64,000 nucleotides of DNA from Aplectana chamaeleonis. Its lineage: Eukaryota; Nematoda; Chromadorea; Rhabditida; Cosmocercidae. The stretch is from positions 1,860,001-1,924,000 of the forward strand of contig JAPDOI010000064.1 of assembly GCA_029168955.1 (NCBI GenBank), given 5' to 3'. How positions within the stretch are numbered: the first letter of the stretch is position 1; the number at the start of each line of letters is the position of its first letter. The notes beneath the pieces were generated by a model. The model did not search any database, was not told where the DNA came from, and was given only the letters and a program-made list of their open reading frames with translations. This document shows positions 1 through 11,495 of this stretch, in pieces. The translations under genes were made by a program, and so were the position numbers.

Positions 1-780
1 AAGGGCAACTGCACCGAATGCACCCAAAAACAGCGGTGGAGATCCGAAATTTTCATCTGAGCTAATCGATTCACGCCGAGAGAAGAGCGCAGCTGATCAG
101 CTTACCACACCGTCAGCCGCGAGTGGGATATACATGTTTTTTTCTTGAGGAAACAAGCCGCGGGCCCAACTGTACTATCGTTCTCTGGGCAACAGTCCTG
201 TTAAATCGTTCATGAATACGGTCCCAGGGTGCGCGCAGAAAAACCGGCCCTCTACAGTGGAATACGAATTTGTCCAACGGGTCACCGCATTTATAACCCC
301 TCGGGTCGCCAGCAGTCGACGGATCCGTTGTAGGGTTACTGGCGACTCATTCCTTCAAATAATTGAGAGCTCAAGTTTTTCTTAACAGGTTCGAGGAAAG
401 GCAGAGGAGTTTCATATAGTGAATAGTATGTGCCGGCATGTAATAAGCATCAGATACGCGCTAGCATCCAATACACCAAACTGGCGAATGATAATTCTTC
501 ACCAACGGATGAGTTCTAACGTCGTTTTCGAGTGCAAATTGAATATTCGAGCGTCATTCATATGGTCGATCACTGTCTGAGAGATAGCCGCGACGAACGC
601 ACGTGGAACGCACGCAAGCGAGGTAATGATAGTCATGAACATCGATCATGTGATATCATGTTAGATCGCTGCGCCGCGGTTAACTCTCACCCAGTGATCG
701 ACGATACGTTTGTGTGTGTGTGTACATGCTATATGTAGACTGTAAAAACGCGAAGTTTTCATGGTTCCTACGCGTGCTGG
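1..780. other. Upstream region, no gene seen
   Basis: I see no convincing exon or complete repeat here. Short open frames lack splice signals and coding texture. Around 713-726 there is a short TG run. Positions 128-165 resemble, loosely, the stretch near 63,190-63,215 (TCTTGAGGA followed by a GC-rich stretch), so part of it is probably an old inverted-repeat transposon. It could hold 5' regulatory sequence of gene 1, but nothing specific can be shown. Confidence 0.4.
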
Positions 781-789
781 TACGGAGCG

Positions 790-1168
790 TCGTGTATAGC
801 AACTCTGCCAAGCGCGAGATCTCAATATGGTCGAATAAGTGGAACTCCATGGAAAAAAGTCGGTCCGCCCGCAATACCCTAAAAACATAAGCCTTTCGCC
901 CCAAATAGGAAACCGAAATCTTCGCAAAAGGAAAATTGGTTTGTGTGGCGATGCTCAAAGGCAAAATGTACAATAGCAGAGCTCTTGGTTCCTCTTCCGG
1001 GGCGGTGTGCGCGGTTAGGCTTTTGGTGGCGTTGTGGGAGGGGTCGCCTTTTTCCCTGTAGTTTCTCTTTCAATTGAGCGAATTGAGATCATGCGCTTGG
1101 CAGGGTTGCTATTCACGGTGGCCGGACTATATATCAAATTTTACCCCTGAGGTTGGACTGTGTCTTTG
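790..1168. repeat. TTAA-type MITE, left end lost
   Basis: The inner arms are inverted: TATAGCAACTCTGCCAAGCG near 797-816 pairs with CGCTTGGCAGGGTTGCTATT near 1,095-1,114. The right end reads GAGGTTGGACTGTGTCT and then TTGA (a mutated TTAA). The same end is seen at 17,460-17,478 and a related one at 6,055-6,076. The expected outer left end is missing and is replaced by unrelated repeat sequence (GTGCTGGTACGGAGCG). It is non-coding. The TTAA flank suggests a piggyBac-like origin, but no transposase is seen. Confidence 0.7.
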
Positions 1169-1439
1169 AGCAATATTCATTTTATTCTGTTCTTTCATGC
1201 CATTGACGATAACTGCTACTTCGCACATGGTGCCAACGAACCGTGATGCGTGCGCAAGCGAATGAGCAACGTCATGGCGTCACTTGGAACGTCACGTCAC
1301 AACGTGTTGTACGCCGACAACCCAATCTCATCAGTTAATCCAATTTGACCTTTTAATTGTTAAACCTGTTCACCGAAGTTGTGTTGTCGAGATAGCTCCG
1401 AGCTGTCAATGTTATTGTCGTAATATGCCTTTTTTTCAG

Positions 1440-1530
1440 GATGAATTCCTCAATAATCTACGAACAGCTAAAGAATGTTGATCCCAATGATCAGAGGGCA
1501 GGTGGACAGACGCCTGAAGAAGTGTTGCTG
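1440..1530 (+). CDS. Gene 1, first coding exon (unknown protein)
   Basis: A polypyrimidine run ending TTTTTTTCAG at 1,439 is followed at once by G-ATG. Thirty codons (MNSSIIYEQLKNVD..., ending TPEEVLL) lead to a donor CTG|GTACGT at 1,530/1,531, phase 0. An acceptor directly before the ATG fits a spliced-leader trans-splice site, so I take this as the protein start. I do not recognise the family. The first intron is invaded by a MITE only 10 bp after the donor. The next exons I can find lie 7.5 kb downstream, with at least one exon in between unseen because the phases do not join directly. Assignment to the same gene as the later exons rests on strand and order only. Confidence 0.6.
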
Positions 1531-1540
1531 GTACGTCTTT

Positions 1541-1738
1541 GGTGCTATCGCAGCGAGGGGGGGGGCAGTTGGTCATCGCACTTGGCCACACCCATTTTTC
1601 CGCGCCGCAACGGCTCTCCTGGTTTTGTAAGGGGGGGGGGAGGGGCTGAGTTGGTGCCGAAATTTCGCGGCGGCACGGAAAAATGGGCGTGGCCAAGCGC
1701 GGTGGTGAAGTGCCCCCCCCCTCGCTGCGATGGCACCC
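1541..1738. repeat. GGTGCTAT MITE, copy 1
   Basis: About 200 bp with inverted ends: GGTGCTATCGCAGCGAGGGG at the left and CCCCTCGCTGCGATGGCACC at the right. A second inverted block is CTTGGCCACACCCATTTTTC with AAAAATGGGCGTGGCCAAG. A long G run near the left end matches a C run near the right. It lies 10 bp after the gene 1 donor. No coding capacity. Other copies are at 1,965, 39,442 (split), 40,040 and 51,087. Confidence 0.85.
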
Positions 1739-1964
1739 CATCTTTTTTTTCTTCTAGTTTTTTCCTCTTTAGGACCAAACTGGGTCCCCTTTACATTTTG
1801 GAGTCGTGCCCCATCACTTTCAGCTGTGCTGGGAATACTTGTGCGAGACTTGAGGTCTGAAAAGTTGGAGCACACACACAAAACCTATCTATCATGGCAG
1901 CTGCGGGGGTCTAACTCATCTCAGAAATATGAAAACATGTTGCTTACAATATAGCCCATAAGAT

Positions 1965-2157
1965 GGTGCTATGTGGAAGGGGGGGGGGCTTGTTGTATCG
2001 CAGTCGGCCACGCCCGTTTTTCCGTGCCGCAATGACTCGCCTGATTTTGGCAGGGGAGAGAAATCCCGGGTAGTTGCTCAAATTTGGTGCGGCATAGTAA
2101 AATGGGCGTGGCCAAGTCCATCGCGTCATATTGGCTCCTCCCATTCCACATAGCACC
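1965..2157. repeat. GGTGCTAT MITE, copy 2
   Basis: Starts GGTGCTATGTGGAAGGGGGG and ends CACATAGCACC, with the family core GGCCACGCCCGTTTTTCCGT and its inverted partner AAAATGGGCGTGGCC. It is similar over its whole length to the copy at 40,040-40,223, including the central AGGGGAGAGAAATCCCGGGT-like block. It lies in the first intron of gene 1. Confidence 0.85.
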
Positions 2158-2244
2158 CGTAAGATATTTGAATGTCTCAGGTCTCTTACCTTTATGCGGC
2201 ATGAAACACCCTTTTATTGCATGTAACCTATACACTTAGCGTCG

Positions 2245-2815
2245 GCATGGATCGTGAAGAGACTTCGCGTTCACTGTTGAAGGTTGGCGCAAACTCGCTG
2301 CCATTTGCTATAACATAGGTGCACCCAGTTTGCGACAGCCTTCAACAGTCAACGCTAAGTCTCTTCACGATCCTTGCCGATGTTACATCACGTGCAACAT
2401 ATAGTGTAGTCCACCGAAAGTTGAACATCACCATAACGTCGGCAAGAATCCTAGAGGTACTTTGTCCTTCCTATTTAAAGTTTGCGCAAACCCGGCGCAC
2501 CTATTCTTCACTTCCGCACTGCCGTTCAGTCCGCAAAGTGCGCTTGATTGCGAAATCGTGCTGCGGCACGGTTGCGAGTATCCTCAGAAAGGGATGTGGG
2601 ATCACCCGGGCGGCGGGATCACCCGGGCACCAGAGGCCAAAAGCGCCCGGGTGATCCCACATCCTTGTCTGAGGATGTTCGCAACCGCGCCGCAGCAAGA
2701 TTTCGCAATCAGGGTGCACTTTGCGGACTGAACGGCAGTGCGGAGGTGAACTGTATGTTATAGCACAAGATACCGAGTTTGCGCCAACCTTCAATAGGGA
2801 ACGCAAAGTACCACT
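2245..2815. repeat. Nested palindromes (foldback-like)
   Basis: Two inverted structures. A near-perfect palindrome at about 2,506-2,756 has arms beginning TTCACTTCCGCACTGCCGTT and their reverse complement, over 100 bp each, with a GGGATCACCCGGGCG core. A smaller one at about 2,247-2,383 pairs GGATCGTGAAGAGACTTCGC with AAGTCTCTTCACGATCC. The motif GGTTGGCGCAAACTCG occurs near 2,283 and inverted near 2,780, which ties the two into a larger foldback. No gene. Confidence 0.75.
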
Positions 2816-3485
2816 AGGACCCATGCCGACTGTACCAATGAGGAGGGGTCGGTTGAAGATCAATATGCATGATACTCATTGCAGCACACGCGCTCTCGCT
2901 CGACCGGTGGCTGGCGCGTTGCTTTGAAATTCATGCGTATTGATCTCCACACAACCGCCTCCTATTGGCATGTAGATGACCAACTTTTGATAGACTATGC
3001 TATACACTAATATAGCCCGAAGATACGTGTGTGGGAAGCTCAGGCCGAAAAACCAGAGCGCAGGCTGGGCAGAGCGAGGATGGAAAAGTATTAACAAGTT
3101 AAGAATCACCGAAAATGTTTTGCACTGTTCAGACCCAGGTGTAATTTCTGCAATATCTGAGGCTTTTAGCTCTTCAGCTTTGTTTGATAACCCTATTTGA
3201 TGACAAATAGAAAATAATAGCTTGCTCTGCGTCCTTACCCTGATTTCGGCCTTATCGTCCGCCACCCGGGTTGGAGCTGCAACTTCCAAGTGGCTGCTTC
3301 AGATACAGATAAGCAAGCTTCAGGCTCGCTGGCGCCCCAGAAGCTCAAAGCTGCTCTTCCACTGAGGCAGCAAGCTTGGAACCCACTGTTTCATACATGA
3401 AGAAGCCAGCTTAAACTTGCATCAAAAATATTGCTTCTCAATCGACCTCATCCTCATCACGGTTGTTGTAAACCATGAAGAAGAA

Positions 3486-3770
3486 AGCACCTTTCACAAT
3501 CTGCCGGACGTTACCGTCCGACACGTTATAAGAGCGCCGCAGTGCGAGGGAAGCTGCGGTGAACAACCGTCAGTTCCGACTCTCCAGTACAAAATATGAG
3601 GCGAAACCAACACGTTTTGACCAGTTATAACTTGCTCCGACGTCGTGTCAATGATTTTACCGCAGTGCGACGTCGGTCGGTCATCATCGCAGTGCGGGCC
3701 GCACCGACGCCGCAGCCCTATCTTATCACTTACCGGACGACGTCGTCTGGCAGACTGTGAAAGGCGCTTA
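3486..3770. repeat. MITE with ~55-bp inverted ends
   Basis: Left end CACCTTTCACAATCTGCCGG and right end CTGGCAGACTGTGAAAGGCG are inverted partners. Inner blocks (ACACGTTATAAGAGCGCCGC against the reverse complement of GCCGCAGCCCTATCTTATCA) extend the pairing. Non-coding, inside intron 1 of gene 1. Confidence 0.65.
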
Positions 3771-3917
3771 AGGGATCAACGACTCGACCAGGGCCAGTGA
3801 CCAACCGGTCAGAAGTCAATGGAATGAGCTTGAGGCATGCGACGGGGTATTCGACGGCCGTAGGCTAAAAGGAGACCACTAATGAAACTACGCGACCTGA
3901 TTTTTCCCGAATCAAAG

Positions 3918-4477
3918 TCTTAGGCCCCCGTCATATTCGGTGGATCTACTGAGTCCCAACGGGTCGATACGCACCGAATTCGTGGGAAATGGGTGCAAAA
4001 AAATCAACCCACCGAGTCCGACTGCGACCGTCTGATGCCCACCGCAATCCCCCCGGTCGATACTGATGGTTCTCATGCGTACAAGGGCGGGGCCAATGCA
4101 CCGACTGAGTCCCACTGAGTCCCACCGGAATCTTCCTCACCCCACCCGGTCGATATAGGTGTTTCGTGTTTCGTGATTTGGGTGCATTTTTTCGGCCGAC
4201 TGCGACCTGCCGAGTCCCGTCGCATCTTGACTCTCGTCGTCTGCGCTCTGCTCCACCTGCTGCTGATACGGGAATCAGATTCAGACATGTTGAAAACAAG
4301 AAAAATCACCCACCAAACACGTTCCGATTCACAGATGAGATGATAATCGTCCCTATCAATTGCGTGTTTCGCAGAGGAGTTGGTTGGCGCTGGGGGCAAT
4401 CGGACTCAGTGGGACTCACCATGTTTTTCCACTCCGGACTCAGCAGGTTTTTCGACGAAGTCTGACCGGGGCCTTAT
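3918..4477. repeat. Probable MITE with internal GAGTCCC repeats
   Basis: Ends AGGCCCCCGTCA and TGACCGGGGCCT are inverted. Inside, ACTGAGTCCCACTGAGTCCC near 4,101-4,121 is inverted against GGACTCAGTGGGACTC near 4,402-4,418. CCGGTCGATACTGATGG and CCGGTCGATATAGGTG recur in direct orientation. No gene seen. Confidence 0.55.
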
Positions 4478-4980
4478 AGATGGTATGCAGAGTTGTAGCG
4501 ACCGACGATTGGTCGCCGAGCGTCAGCCTTGATGCGGCGACAAAAATGCTTTCAAAAACATTCACCGCAGAGTGTTTTGACGCAGCGACGGCCCTTCGTC
4601 ACTGCCAGCGAGGTGCAACCGACGCAGCGACAACAATATTCGGAATCATCTCTGACTGACGCTCGGCGACCACTCGCCTGTCGCTGTAGGGGGGCGGGGG
4701 GAGCCTATAGCGGTCTGCAGAGTTGCAGCGTCCGGCGAGTGTTCGCCGAGCGTCAGCCTTGACGCGGCGACAAAAGTGTTTCCAAACATTATCGTCGCGG
4801 CGTCGGTTGCCGCTCGCTGGCAGTGACGCAGGGCCGTCGCGGCGTCAAAAAAACAGCGGTTCCCCCTCGTCGCCCTTCAAGCCGCATCGGTCGCTCCCGT
4901 CACCGAAAGTAACCGATATGGCATTACTCAGCGCTCTTCGTCGCAACTCCGCGACTTAAACTCTGCGGGCCCCTCATGCA
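4478..4980. repeat. GC-rich CAGAGTTGCAGCG MITE family, tandem copies
   Basis: The block TGCAGAGTTGTAGCG followed by GCCGAGCGTCAGCCTTGA and GCGGCGACAAAA occurs at about 4,488 and again at about 4,715. Partial inverted copies (GACGCTCGGCGACCACTCGC) lie between them and a terminal ACTCTGCGGGCCCCT follows. Related copies are at about 7,368-7,835 and 37,252-37,857. It is an interspersed inverted-repeat family inserted next to or into itself. Non-coding. Confidence 0.65.
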
Positions 4981-5258
4981 TAGTCCGGCGGCAAAAGTCG
5001 CGCCGAAATTGTGAGGTTCAAGAGCACGGAGGGAGCTGCGGAGCAGCCCAAAGTCCTTCAACATGACGGCACGAATTTTGCCTTTCAACTCTGCAGACCC
5101 CTAAACAAAATCATCGTGGCGCCGGTTGCCGCGCGCTGTCAGTGACGCAGAGCCGCCCCGGCGTAAAAACACTTGCCGTTGCCTAATGTAACCAATATTG
5201 GATCCTCCAGCGTTGCTAGCCGCTCCTAGCAACGCCGCGACTTCTATTCTGCGGACCC

Positions 5259-6076
5259 TTAAAGGCACAGTACACCCTCAGACATGAATTTTGTAATTTT
5301 TATTTGATTGCATACAGACCCCTCCTGCATATCACGTGCCGAGTTCGAGATCTCAATTCTTCCAAATAAGCGAGGTATACGCGACCACCACAGGCCCGAC
5401 CCCTCCGCTCACCACCAGGGGCCACACCCCCTGCCAGATTTCGAACTCGATAGCGGCTTGATCGATGGATGAATTGCGAGTCTCCATTCTTCAGTCCATT
5501 GCCGAGCTGTCTACCTATCCTAGCTTTCTCTAGCACAACGATTGCGAACGGAGAGAAGTAAAGGCCTGAGACAACTCGTCCACCCTTTTCACCCTAAAAA
5601 TATAGGCCTATTTAAAGGAGTAGGACACCCGAAAAATAAGTTTTCAGATTTTATTATTGTCTTGGAAAGGGTCTTTTCCTAATCACAATGACACCTCTGA
5701 AATTGTCCAAGACGCGCTACGAACGGAAATATGGCTCCTTGAAAATGCCCATATTTCGAGTGCGAAAATTTAGCAGACGAGTTGTCTCATGCTTGTATTT
5801 CTCCTCATTCGCAGTTGCTGCGCAAGTGCGAGCCAGGATAAGGGGACAGTCCAGCAATGGGCAGAAGAACGATTACTCGTTGGGAATTCATCCATCTATC
5901 TAGCCGCTGTCGAGTTCGGAAATCTGGTAGGGGGTGTGGCCCGTGGTGGTCGCTTATATCTCGCTTATTCGGAGGAATTGAGATTTCGCACTTGGCACGT
6001 GTTATACAGGGAGGCTCTTCTACACGATTACACGAAAATCTTAAAATTCATGTCTGAGGGTGTACTGTGTCTTTAA
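5259..6076. repeat. TTAA-flanked MITE (818 bp)
   Basis: Both edges are TTAA. Inside them AGGCACAGTACACCCTCAG at the left pairs with CTGAGGGTGTACTGTGTCT at the right. The arms extend about 260 bp (ATTTCGAACTCGATAGCGGC against GCCGCTGTCGAGTTCGGAAA). The centre, about 5,605-5,780, carries a different terminus (TTTAAAGGAGTAGGACACCC), suggesting a second element inside. TTAA duplication is typical of piggyBac-type insertion. No transposase is present. Confidence 0.75.
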
Positions 6077-7367
6077 GGAGCCATATCTCTGTCCATAGGG
6101 GGTCCTGGACGATTCCAGAGATACCACTGTGATGAGGGTGTGACCCTCTTCAAGATCACCGCATAAACTGAAAAATATTTTTTCTGTTTGGGTTTTTTAT
6201 GGTTTTTTATATATGTTTTTTTCACGATAAAAACCGTATTCTAGTTTATGCTTTTTTGTGTAGTTAAGACCACGAAGAAGAGGTTAATAGTGGAAAGTCT
6301 TAACAAAACTCTTAATTACCGGAGAAATAATGTTTAAAGGAATAGCTGGAATATTTAATTACGTATGTCCGGATGACCACTAAGGTGATTGCGAAACATT
6401 CCCTGGTTTCCCCCTAGGAGTTGGAAACTTTGGGCAAAATTTCGACGCGGTTGCAAATTCTTTCTTTGGTCACCAATTGTTTGTGTGGTCACGCCGTTAT
6501 CTTCTCATTAAATACAATGGGCGTTTCTTCGGTATCATCACTTAAGCTACCGTTGATCCCACCCAAGTGGAGAGTTTTGGTTTTCCCACACGGGAAGGGG
6601 CAGATTCCATTAACGAGATCACACATTGATAACATTAAGTGATTGCTGCAAAGAGTAACAGTTCACAGGAGAGGTAACCCGACGATATATTTCAATCTCG
6701 TCCTCAGACAAGCAATCGCTTGGAGCGGGACCGGACAGTGACACTAGCGACGCTGTTTCTTCGCTGCGAGCGAAAATTGGCCAACTACTCGGGCGACAGC
6801 AGTCCCGTTCGGAGCGATATTCGGTTTCATTAAAGGCAGTGGTCACGATGAAAAACGTTATCGAAAAAACTATAAAAATCAGCTTAAATATAAAACAGCT
6901 AAAAAACTATGAAGGTAGCGCGGTGAAAAACGGGCTATAATTAGAGTTATTAAGACCCTAAATTTCTAGTTCGTGCACACGTGCAATGAAAGATCACAGT
7001 CTCATGCCAAGCAGTCGAAAATCATCGACACTCAGAGGAAGAATTAAATGTAAATTTACCTAATAAAACAGCTAAACAATGAAAACAAGCGCTTCAACCA
7101 AGGTTTTTGACTAGATGTGTACATAAATCCGAAAGTTCATTGATTGAAATTCAATTTCAAGTCAGCTGATGTTCTCGATATTAGAGATCATCGATGCCGA
7201 TGGTGTGGGGTGAACTCGTCCACCATCAAAAGACAAGAAACTTCAGGCTTTGAATTTGGCCCAGAAAAGCTATTTTTTCGCGATTTTTTCTTATAGGTTC
7301 ATCTACTCTGTACCCAGATAAGGGTTTAGAAAGGAAAAGAAGACGAGCATATTTGAGAGCGACCACT
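6077..7367. other. Intronic stretch of gene 1, no clear gene
   Basis: Mostly AT-rich. A frame open from 6,421 to 6,642 (+) has a possible acceptor CCCCCTAG at its start but no matching donor. Its texture (LIPPKWRVLVFPHGKG) is not convincing enough to call an exon. AAAGGCAGTGGTCACGATG at 6,834 is a terminus like that of the MITE at 62,505 (AGGCAGTGTTCACGATG), so 6,505-6,850 is probably part of such an element. Confidence 0.4.
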
Positions 7368-7835
7368 GCCTTTAAGGGTTCGGCAGAGTTGAAGTCGCCG
7401 CGTTGGTCGCAGCGACCAAGAGCGCTGGGTGGTGCAATATCGATTGCATTCGGCGAGGAGAGCGACCGACGCGGCATGAAGGACGACGAGGAGCACCGCA
7501 GAGGGGTGATGGCTATCGTGTATTCCAACCCCTGAAGAGGCGTGAGAAACGAGAGAGACCCAGCGAGTGGGCTGTCGCTAGTCTCGTGTTGCGTCCAGTC
7601 AGGAACCTCTCTCCTCCCCCGGTTCTCCCGCCTCTTCAGGGGTTGGAATACAAAATGGCCACCACCCCCGCAGAGCGTTTTGACGCTACGAAGGCCCTGT
7701 GTCACTGCCAGCGAGCAGCAACCGACGCGGCGACGATAATGTTAGTGAACATTTTTGTCGCCGCGCCAAGGCTGACACTCGGCGACTAGTCGCCATTCGA
7801 TGCAACTCTGCAGACCTCTTTTGGCAGTGCGGTCG
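7368..7835. repeat. Inverted-repeat element, CAGAGTTG family
   Basis: The left arm GGGTTCGGCAGAGTTGAAGT has a partner near the right end, GATGCAACTCTGCAGACCTC. Inner arms TATTCCAACCCCTGAAGAGG (about 7,521) and CCTCTTCAGGGGTTGGAATA (about 7,631) are perfectly inverted. The right part holds the family block TTTTTGTCGCCGCGCCAAGG. Non-coding, in an intron of gene 1. Confidence 0.65.
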
Positions 7836-8082
7836 CTGTCTGGGCGATTTTCGAAATTTTCCCAACTGCTAATTTTTCTTTTTATCCGCCTCTTCTCGAG
7901 GGTAAAGCCTCTTAGGAGGATAGGGTACTCGTTACAGCTTGTGCGCAGGGAGGTTAATTCTGCCACAGGCCGCAACAAGGATACCATCCCAGCATGGCCC
8001 GCGATGAGGAAGCCTTCCTCACCTCGGGCCATGGGGGATCCCATCGGCCGCCGAAAATTTTCTTCCTGAGAGTGACCCGTGG

Positions 8083-8215
8083 CCGTATTCATGAAAGAAC
8101 GGGAGCCTTCCGGGAAGGTTATTGATACCAGCCAATGTATGCGGCGGGCGGACTTTGGACCCTCCTGGGAGGCTGCCGTAGTTTCATGAACAAGGCCAAC
8201 GGAGTCATCCCTAAA
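8083..8215. repeat. Short palindromic MITE
   Basis: GGCCGTATTCATGAAAGAAC at the left is inverted against TAGTTTCATGAACAAGGCC at the right, with CCTTCCGGGAAGG and CCTCCTGGGAGG hairpins between. About 130 bp. A second small palindrome lies at about 8,703-8,745 (CGCTCCATCGCTGCC against GCGATGGAGCGATGG). Nothing coding is seen from 8,216 to 9,069. Confidence 0.6.
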
Positions 8216-9069
8216 GAGTGGCCTTTAAAGGCCAACCGCCCGTCTACACGAGACAAGCCGCCTTTTATACCCTCAGCGTGGGGTGTTCTTTGAGTGATTA
8301 CGTGGCCGGTACGTCACCAATCAAAGACTAACCAATGCTGCATCTCTTTATCTCTGGCGATGGCACTGCTGTTGCCCTGAGAGCGACCGGACAGCGGCCG
8401 AGGCTGCTATTCCAACCGGACAGGGACTGCGGTGCTAGTTCGCCCCTCAGCCGCTGTTCGGGCGATGACGTCATAAATGGGAGGAGCCAGTCTCGCTCCG
8501 AGCGATGGTTTGTCCGCTGCTGCAGCGATTCAGCAGCGGCAGCGATTTTGTTCATAGTGCATAGGCCCACGGATGATAGCAGAAATTCAATCAATCAGTG
8601 AAATTAATGGCTGGTATTCATAAATAACGCGTTTCGACTCGAAAACACTGATTTTGTCATGTGAAAGGGTCAACGTTCACTGGACGAAACGTGTCATTCG
8701 CTTGCAATCGCTCCATCGCTGCCATTTTTGCCGCGATGGAGCGATGGTCAGCGACCATTGAGAATCGCTCTTCAAGCAGCGATGCCGTAAAACATAGGAT
8801 TTCGTCGCAGCGACCCAGAGATGTAGGACGTTTGCCACGAAGCAATCACAATTGGAGAGGCTTTCCATTACGCGCGATGAAAAAGGAACAGTTATCCCTC
8901 GCATGGCCGCAGCGACCACCTGCAGTCAAAACTAGGCTTGAGTCAGCGAAGTCCTGCGTGCATTCTATCGCCGTCGTGAAGCAGCCTATTTAGACGGTGG
9001 AATGCAGCATTCGCTTAAAATTATTCGACATTGGCTCTCAATTTGTTATTACTTCTTATCTTTTATCAG

Positions 9070-9249
9070 GGGAGAACCGTAGTGGTTGCAATCGTATCTA
9101 AAATTTAGACAGTATCGATGTCGACCTCAATTTAGCTTGGTCGTTTTCGAATCCGACTTGTGAAAAGTACAGATGTGCCGATTTTGAAGGACTATCATGG
9201 ATTTCACCAGCCCGAACTTGTTATGATAGATCTGCCAAGCGACAAGAAG
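9070..9249 (+). CDS. Gene 1, internal exons (unknown protein)
   Basis: The second exon, 9,173-9,249, is well supported: acceptor AAAAGTACAG, open reading V-P-I-L-K-D-Y-H-G-F-H..., ending IDLPSDKK, donor AAG|GTTCGT, phase 0. Its first two bases complete a codon, so the exon before must end in phase 1. A 24-base microexon at 9,070-9,093 (acceptor TTTTATCAG, donor GTATCT) meets this exactly and joins as ...ENRSGCNH-VPILK. It is short and less certain. The intron between is 79 bp. The phase-0 exit matches the exon at 11,332. Family not recognised. Confidence 0.55.
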
Positions 9250-10917
9250 GTTCGTTTTCTCCCAGTGTTATAATCAGATTGAGACAAACAGATCAGTGAA
9301 ACACATATAGCCTAGGCCGCTCATTTTGAGCCGGTCGAAGCAAGGCTGAATCGGAGTTGCTGAACTAGCGCAAAGCTTTTTTTTCTTGCGAGCTCCGTCT
9401 CATGTATTGGGCTGGTATGAGTTTTGCGCGCAGTACCTCCGTTTCCCACGCGACAGCACGTCGTCCTATTATAGAAGCACGTGGCGCTGGGAGCGGGGTC
9501 CCATCCCTTCGATGGGTGCGGGTCTCCCCTAACAAGTATAAGGTCCAAGTCACGGCCTGTAGCAGGGGTTCACCCCCCCCCCCCCCCAGCACTCCGCGGC
9601 AAGGACATCACCCTCGTCGCGGTCGACAGCAAGGGAGCTCCCCTCGCTGAAGAGTGGGGGAGACCGCGTGATTCGGCCGCTTGACGCTCGGAAAGTACGC
9701 AGCCGTATCGTCGTCCACAGCGCTTCATAATCGAATCGAGAGCCTATCGTGGCAGAATCGGACCCCCAGTTGTCTGGAGTAGTGTGCGTCCCAACGAGGA
9801 AAATCGAACACTCCGTGAGAATGTGCCACGCCTGGCATGGAGCAATAGCAACTGAAATCCTCACGATTTTCCTTGATATCACCCAGTTAATAGATTGAAT
9901 TTTCTGTGAAGCGGGACTGTGACACGAGAGAACGGTGGGGAAAGGAGTCGAATGGTTTTCGGGTCAACAATGAGAATTCAGAATGCAGGATTGAGTGGGC
10001 TGTGTCGTGACACAACGGATGTTACGGGAGGGTCGAAAGAATGTTGACCCAAAAATCAAAATAAGGGTCGTAGAAATGTCGGGCCAACAATGCAGGTTTT
10101 CAGGAGTGGCTGGTAGGAATTTTCGACTCCGAAAGACATTCCGGGGAGGGGGGGGGTCGTGCTCCCGCAGAGGTCTGGCACAAAGACATTCTTGACCCTG
10201 TTAGAGACGGGATTGTAAGAATTTTGAGACGAAACTGAAAATTTGGTCAGGGGTGTTGTGAATTTCCTTGAAACTCATGGTCACCAACGTGGTTGGTCAT
10301 AGATCCGCCGAACCCTGTTGACGTTTGAACGACGTTCGTAGGTACAAGTATTTTTCTAGTCTTTCATGTTTTGAAGGGGTCTCCTTATTCTGTTGTTTGA
10401 ATCCAGAAGTCTGGAAATATTCACTCCTGAACTTCGTTCGGGTTATTTGGGTTGCAGAAGACGAATATGGTGTAGATTTTTTTTCCATTATTACGTGTCT
10501 TACTCAAGCTGAATGACATTAGACCTACTGTAATCTATCATAGTCATCGAAGCAGCTCAAAATGGACCTCCCGTGTATGCGACGTGTTCAGTGCTTCAAA
10601 TAATTTCTCGAGAACGAAGTTTGGGGCAAGAAAAGATTCGACCACGAGCGTGGGGATCTGAGAAATAAATGTTGACAGGTTTGCATACTGACATCCATTT
10701 ATAGGCTGCATAAAATCGGAACTCCCCTGATTCGGTAGCGTGCGTGTGCGGAGCGGAGGTAAGAGACATAGAGGGAGCAAAGGGGGACAGTGAGAGCAGT
10801 ATCGCTCGTGCACGCACGCTCGTTGGTGATGGAAATTCAGTTTTTTTTACAGATGCCTAGGGTGCCGTGCCTCTTTCATCGAGAGAGGAAACTGGGTTAG
10901 CGGTTAGGAGCGTGAGC
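9250..10917. other. Intron of gene 1, repeat debris
   Basis: No exon found. A C run lies at 9,572-9,587. The block GTGTGCGGAGCGGAGGTAAG near 10,743 belongs to a dispersed family also seen near 16,651, 38,526 and, inverted, near 13,866. The 9,905-10,290 stretch has repeated GACCC/GGGTCGA-type words but no clear ends. Confidence 0.4.
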
Positions 10918-11124
10918 ATGTCGTTCTCGCGGCCAGATTCCGGTCCGCATTTGCGGTGTACGGCTGTTTCATCATGCGACACGTGATAATCATGCTGGGA
11001 CCACTTTGTTCCGGCACGATTCACTTTTCTCCCAGTACGATTATCACGTCTCGTATGATGCAGGAGCCGTAGTCCGCGATCGCAGACCGGAATTTGGCTC
11101 CGAGAACGATAGTACTTTGAACCA
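10918..11124. repeat. Palindromic MITE (TCGTTCTC ends)
   Basis: Left end TGTCGTTCTCGCGGCCAGAT and right end ATTTGGCTCCGAGAACGATA are inverted. The pairing continues inward (CATCATGCGACACGTGATAA against TTATCACGTCTCGTATGATG) to a short loop near 11,005. Half-copies lie at 38,643-38,705 (left part) and 42,125-42,262 (right part). About 205 bp, non-coding. Confidence 0.8.
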
Positions 11125-11331
11125 CTCAAAGAGCTGAGCTATCTATAGTCAAGCGAAATAAGCAAGTTTTCCAGTTTAGTACAGTATGCGGCAAAAGTTC
11201 GTGGACACTCCAGAACCAGAATTTGAATGCGAGGTCAACCATTCTGCGCCTACAATCTTTGCCCGTCCGGCTAAATAAGTTCACGTCGCAAAGCTCTACG
11301 GTTCACGGATCTCTAAAAGTTTGTTTTCCAG

Positions 11332-11495
11332 ATTACTAAAGCGGCTGGAGATGCTGTTGTTAGCCCATTTGGGTTCAATTTCCTTTCGCTGTCAGAGCTC
11401 GAAGACCTGCCCATGAATCGGGTGGTCGTGTCATCTACCACCTCTTATGACTGCAATCCTCTCGAATCCTCGCTTGCCTTTGGTCTTCGCAATAA
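11332..11495 (+). CDS. Gene 1, internal exon (unknown protein)
   Basis: Acceptor TTTGTTTTCCAG at 11,331. 164 bases stay open, starting I-T-K-A-A-G-D-A-V-V and ending LESSLAFGLRN, and stop at the donor AATAA|GTAAGT (phase 2). Entry phase 0 equals the exit phase of the 9,173-9,249 exon, so the two exons join cleanly across a 2.1-kb intron. The peptide has mixed hydrophobic and acidic patches (FLSLSELEDL) and no motif I recognise. The next exon, needed in phase 2, was not found before 20,491. Confidence 0.65.

Noticed and set aside
1545..1881. Overlapping frames on both strands around the first MITE
   Set aside because: They follow the inverted halves of the MITE and its G/C runs and have no codon texture.
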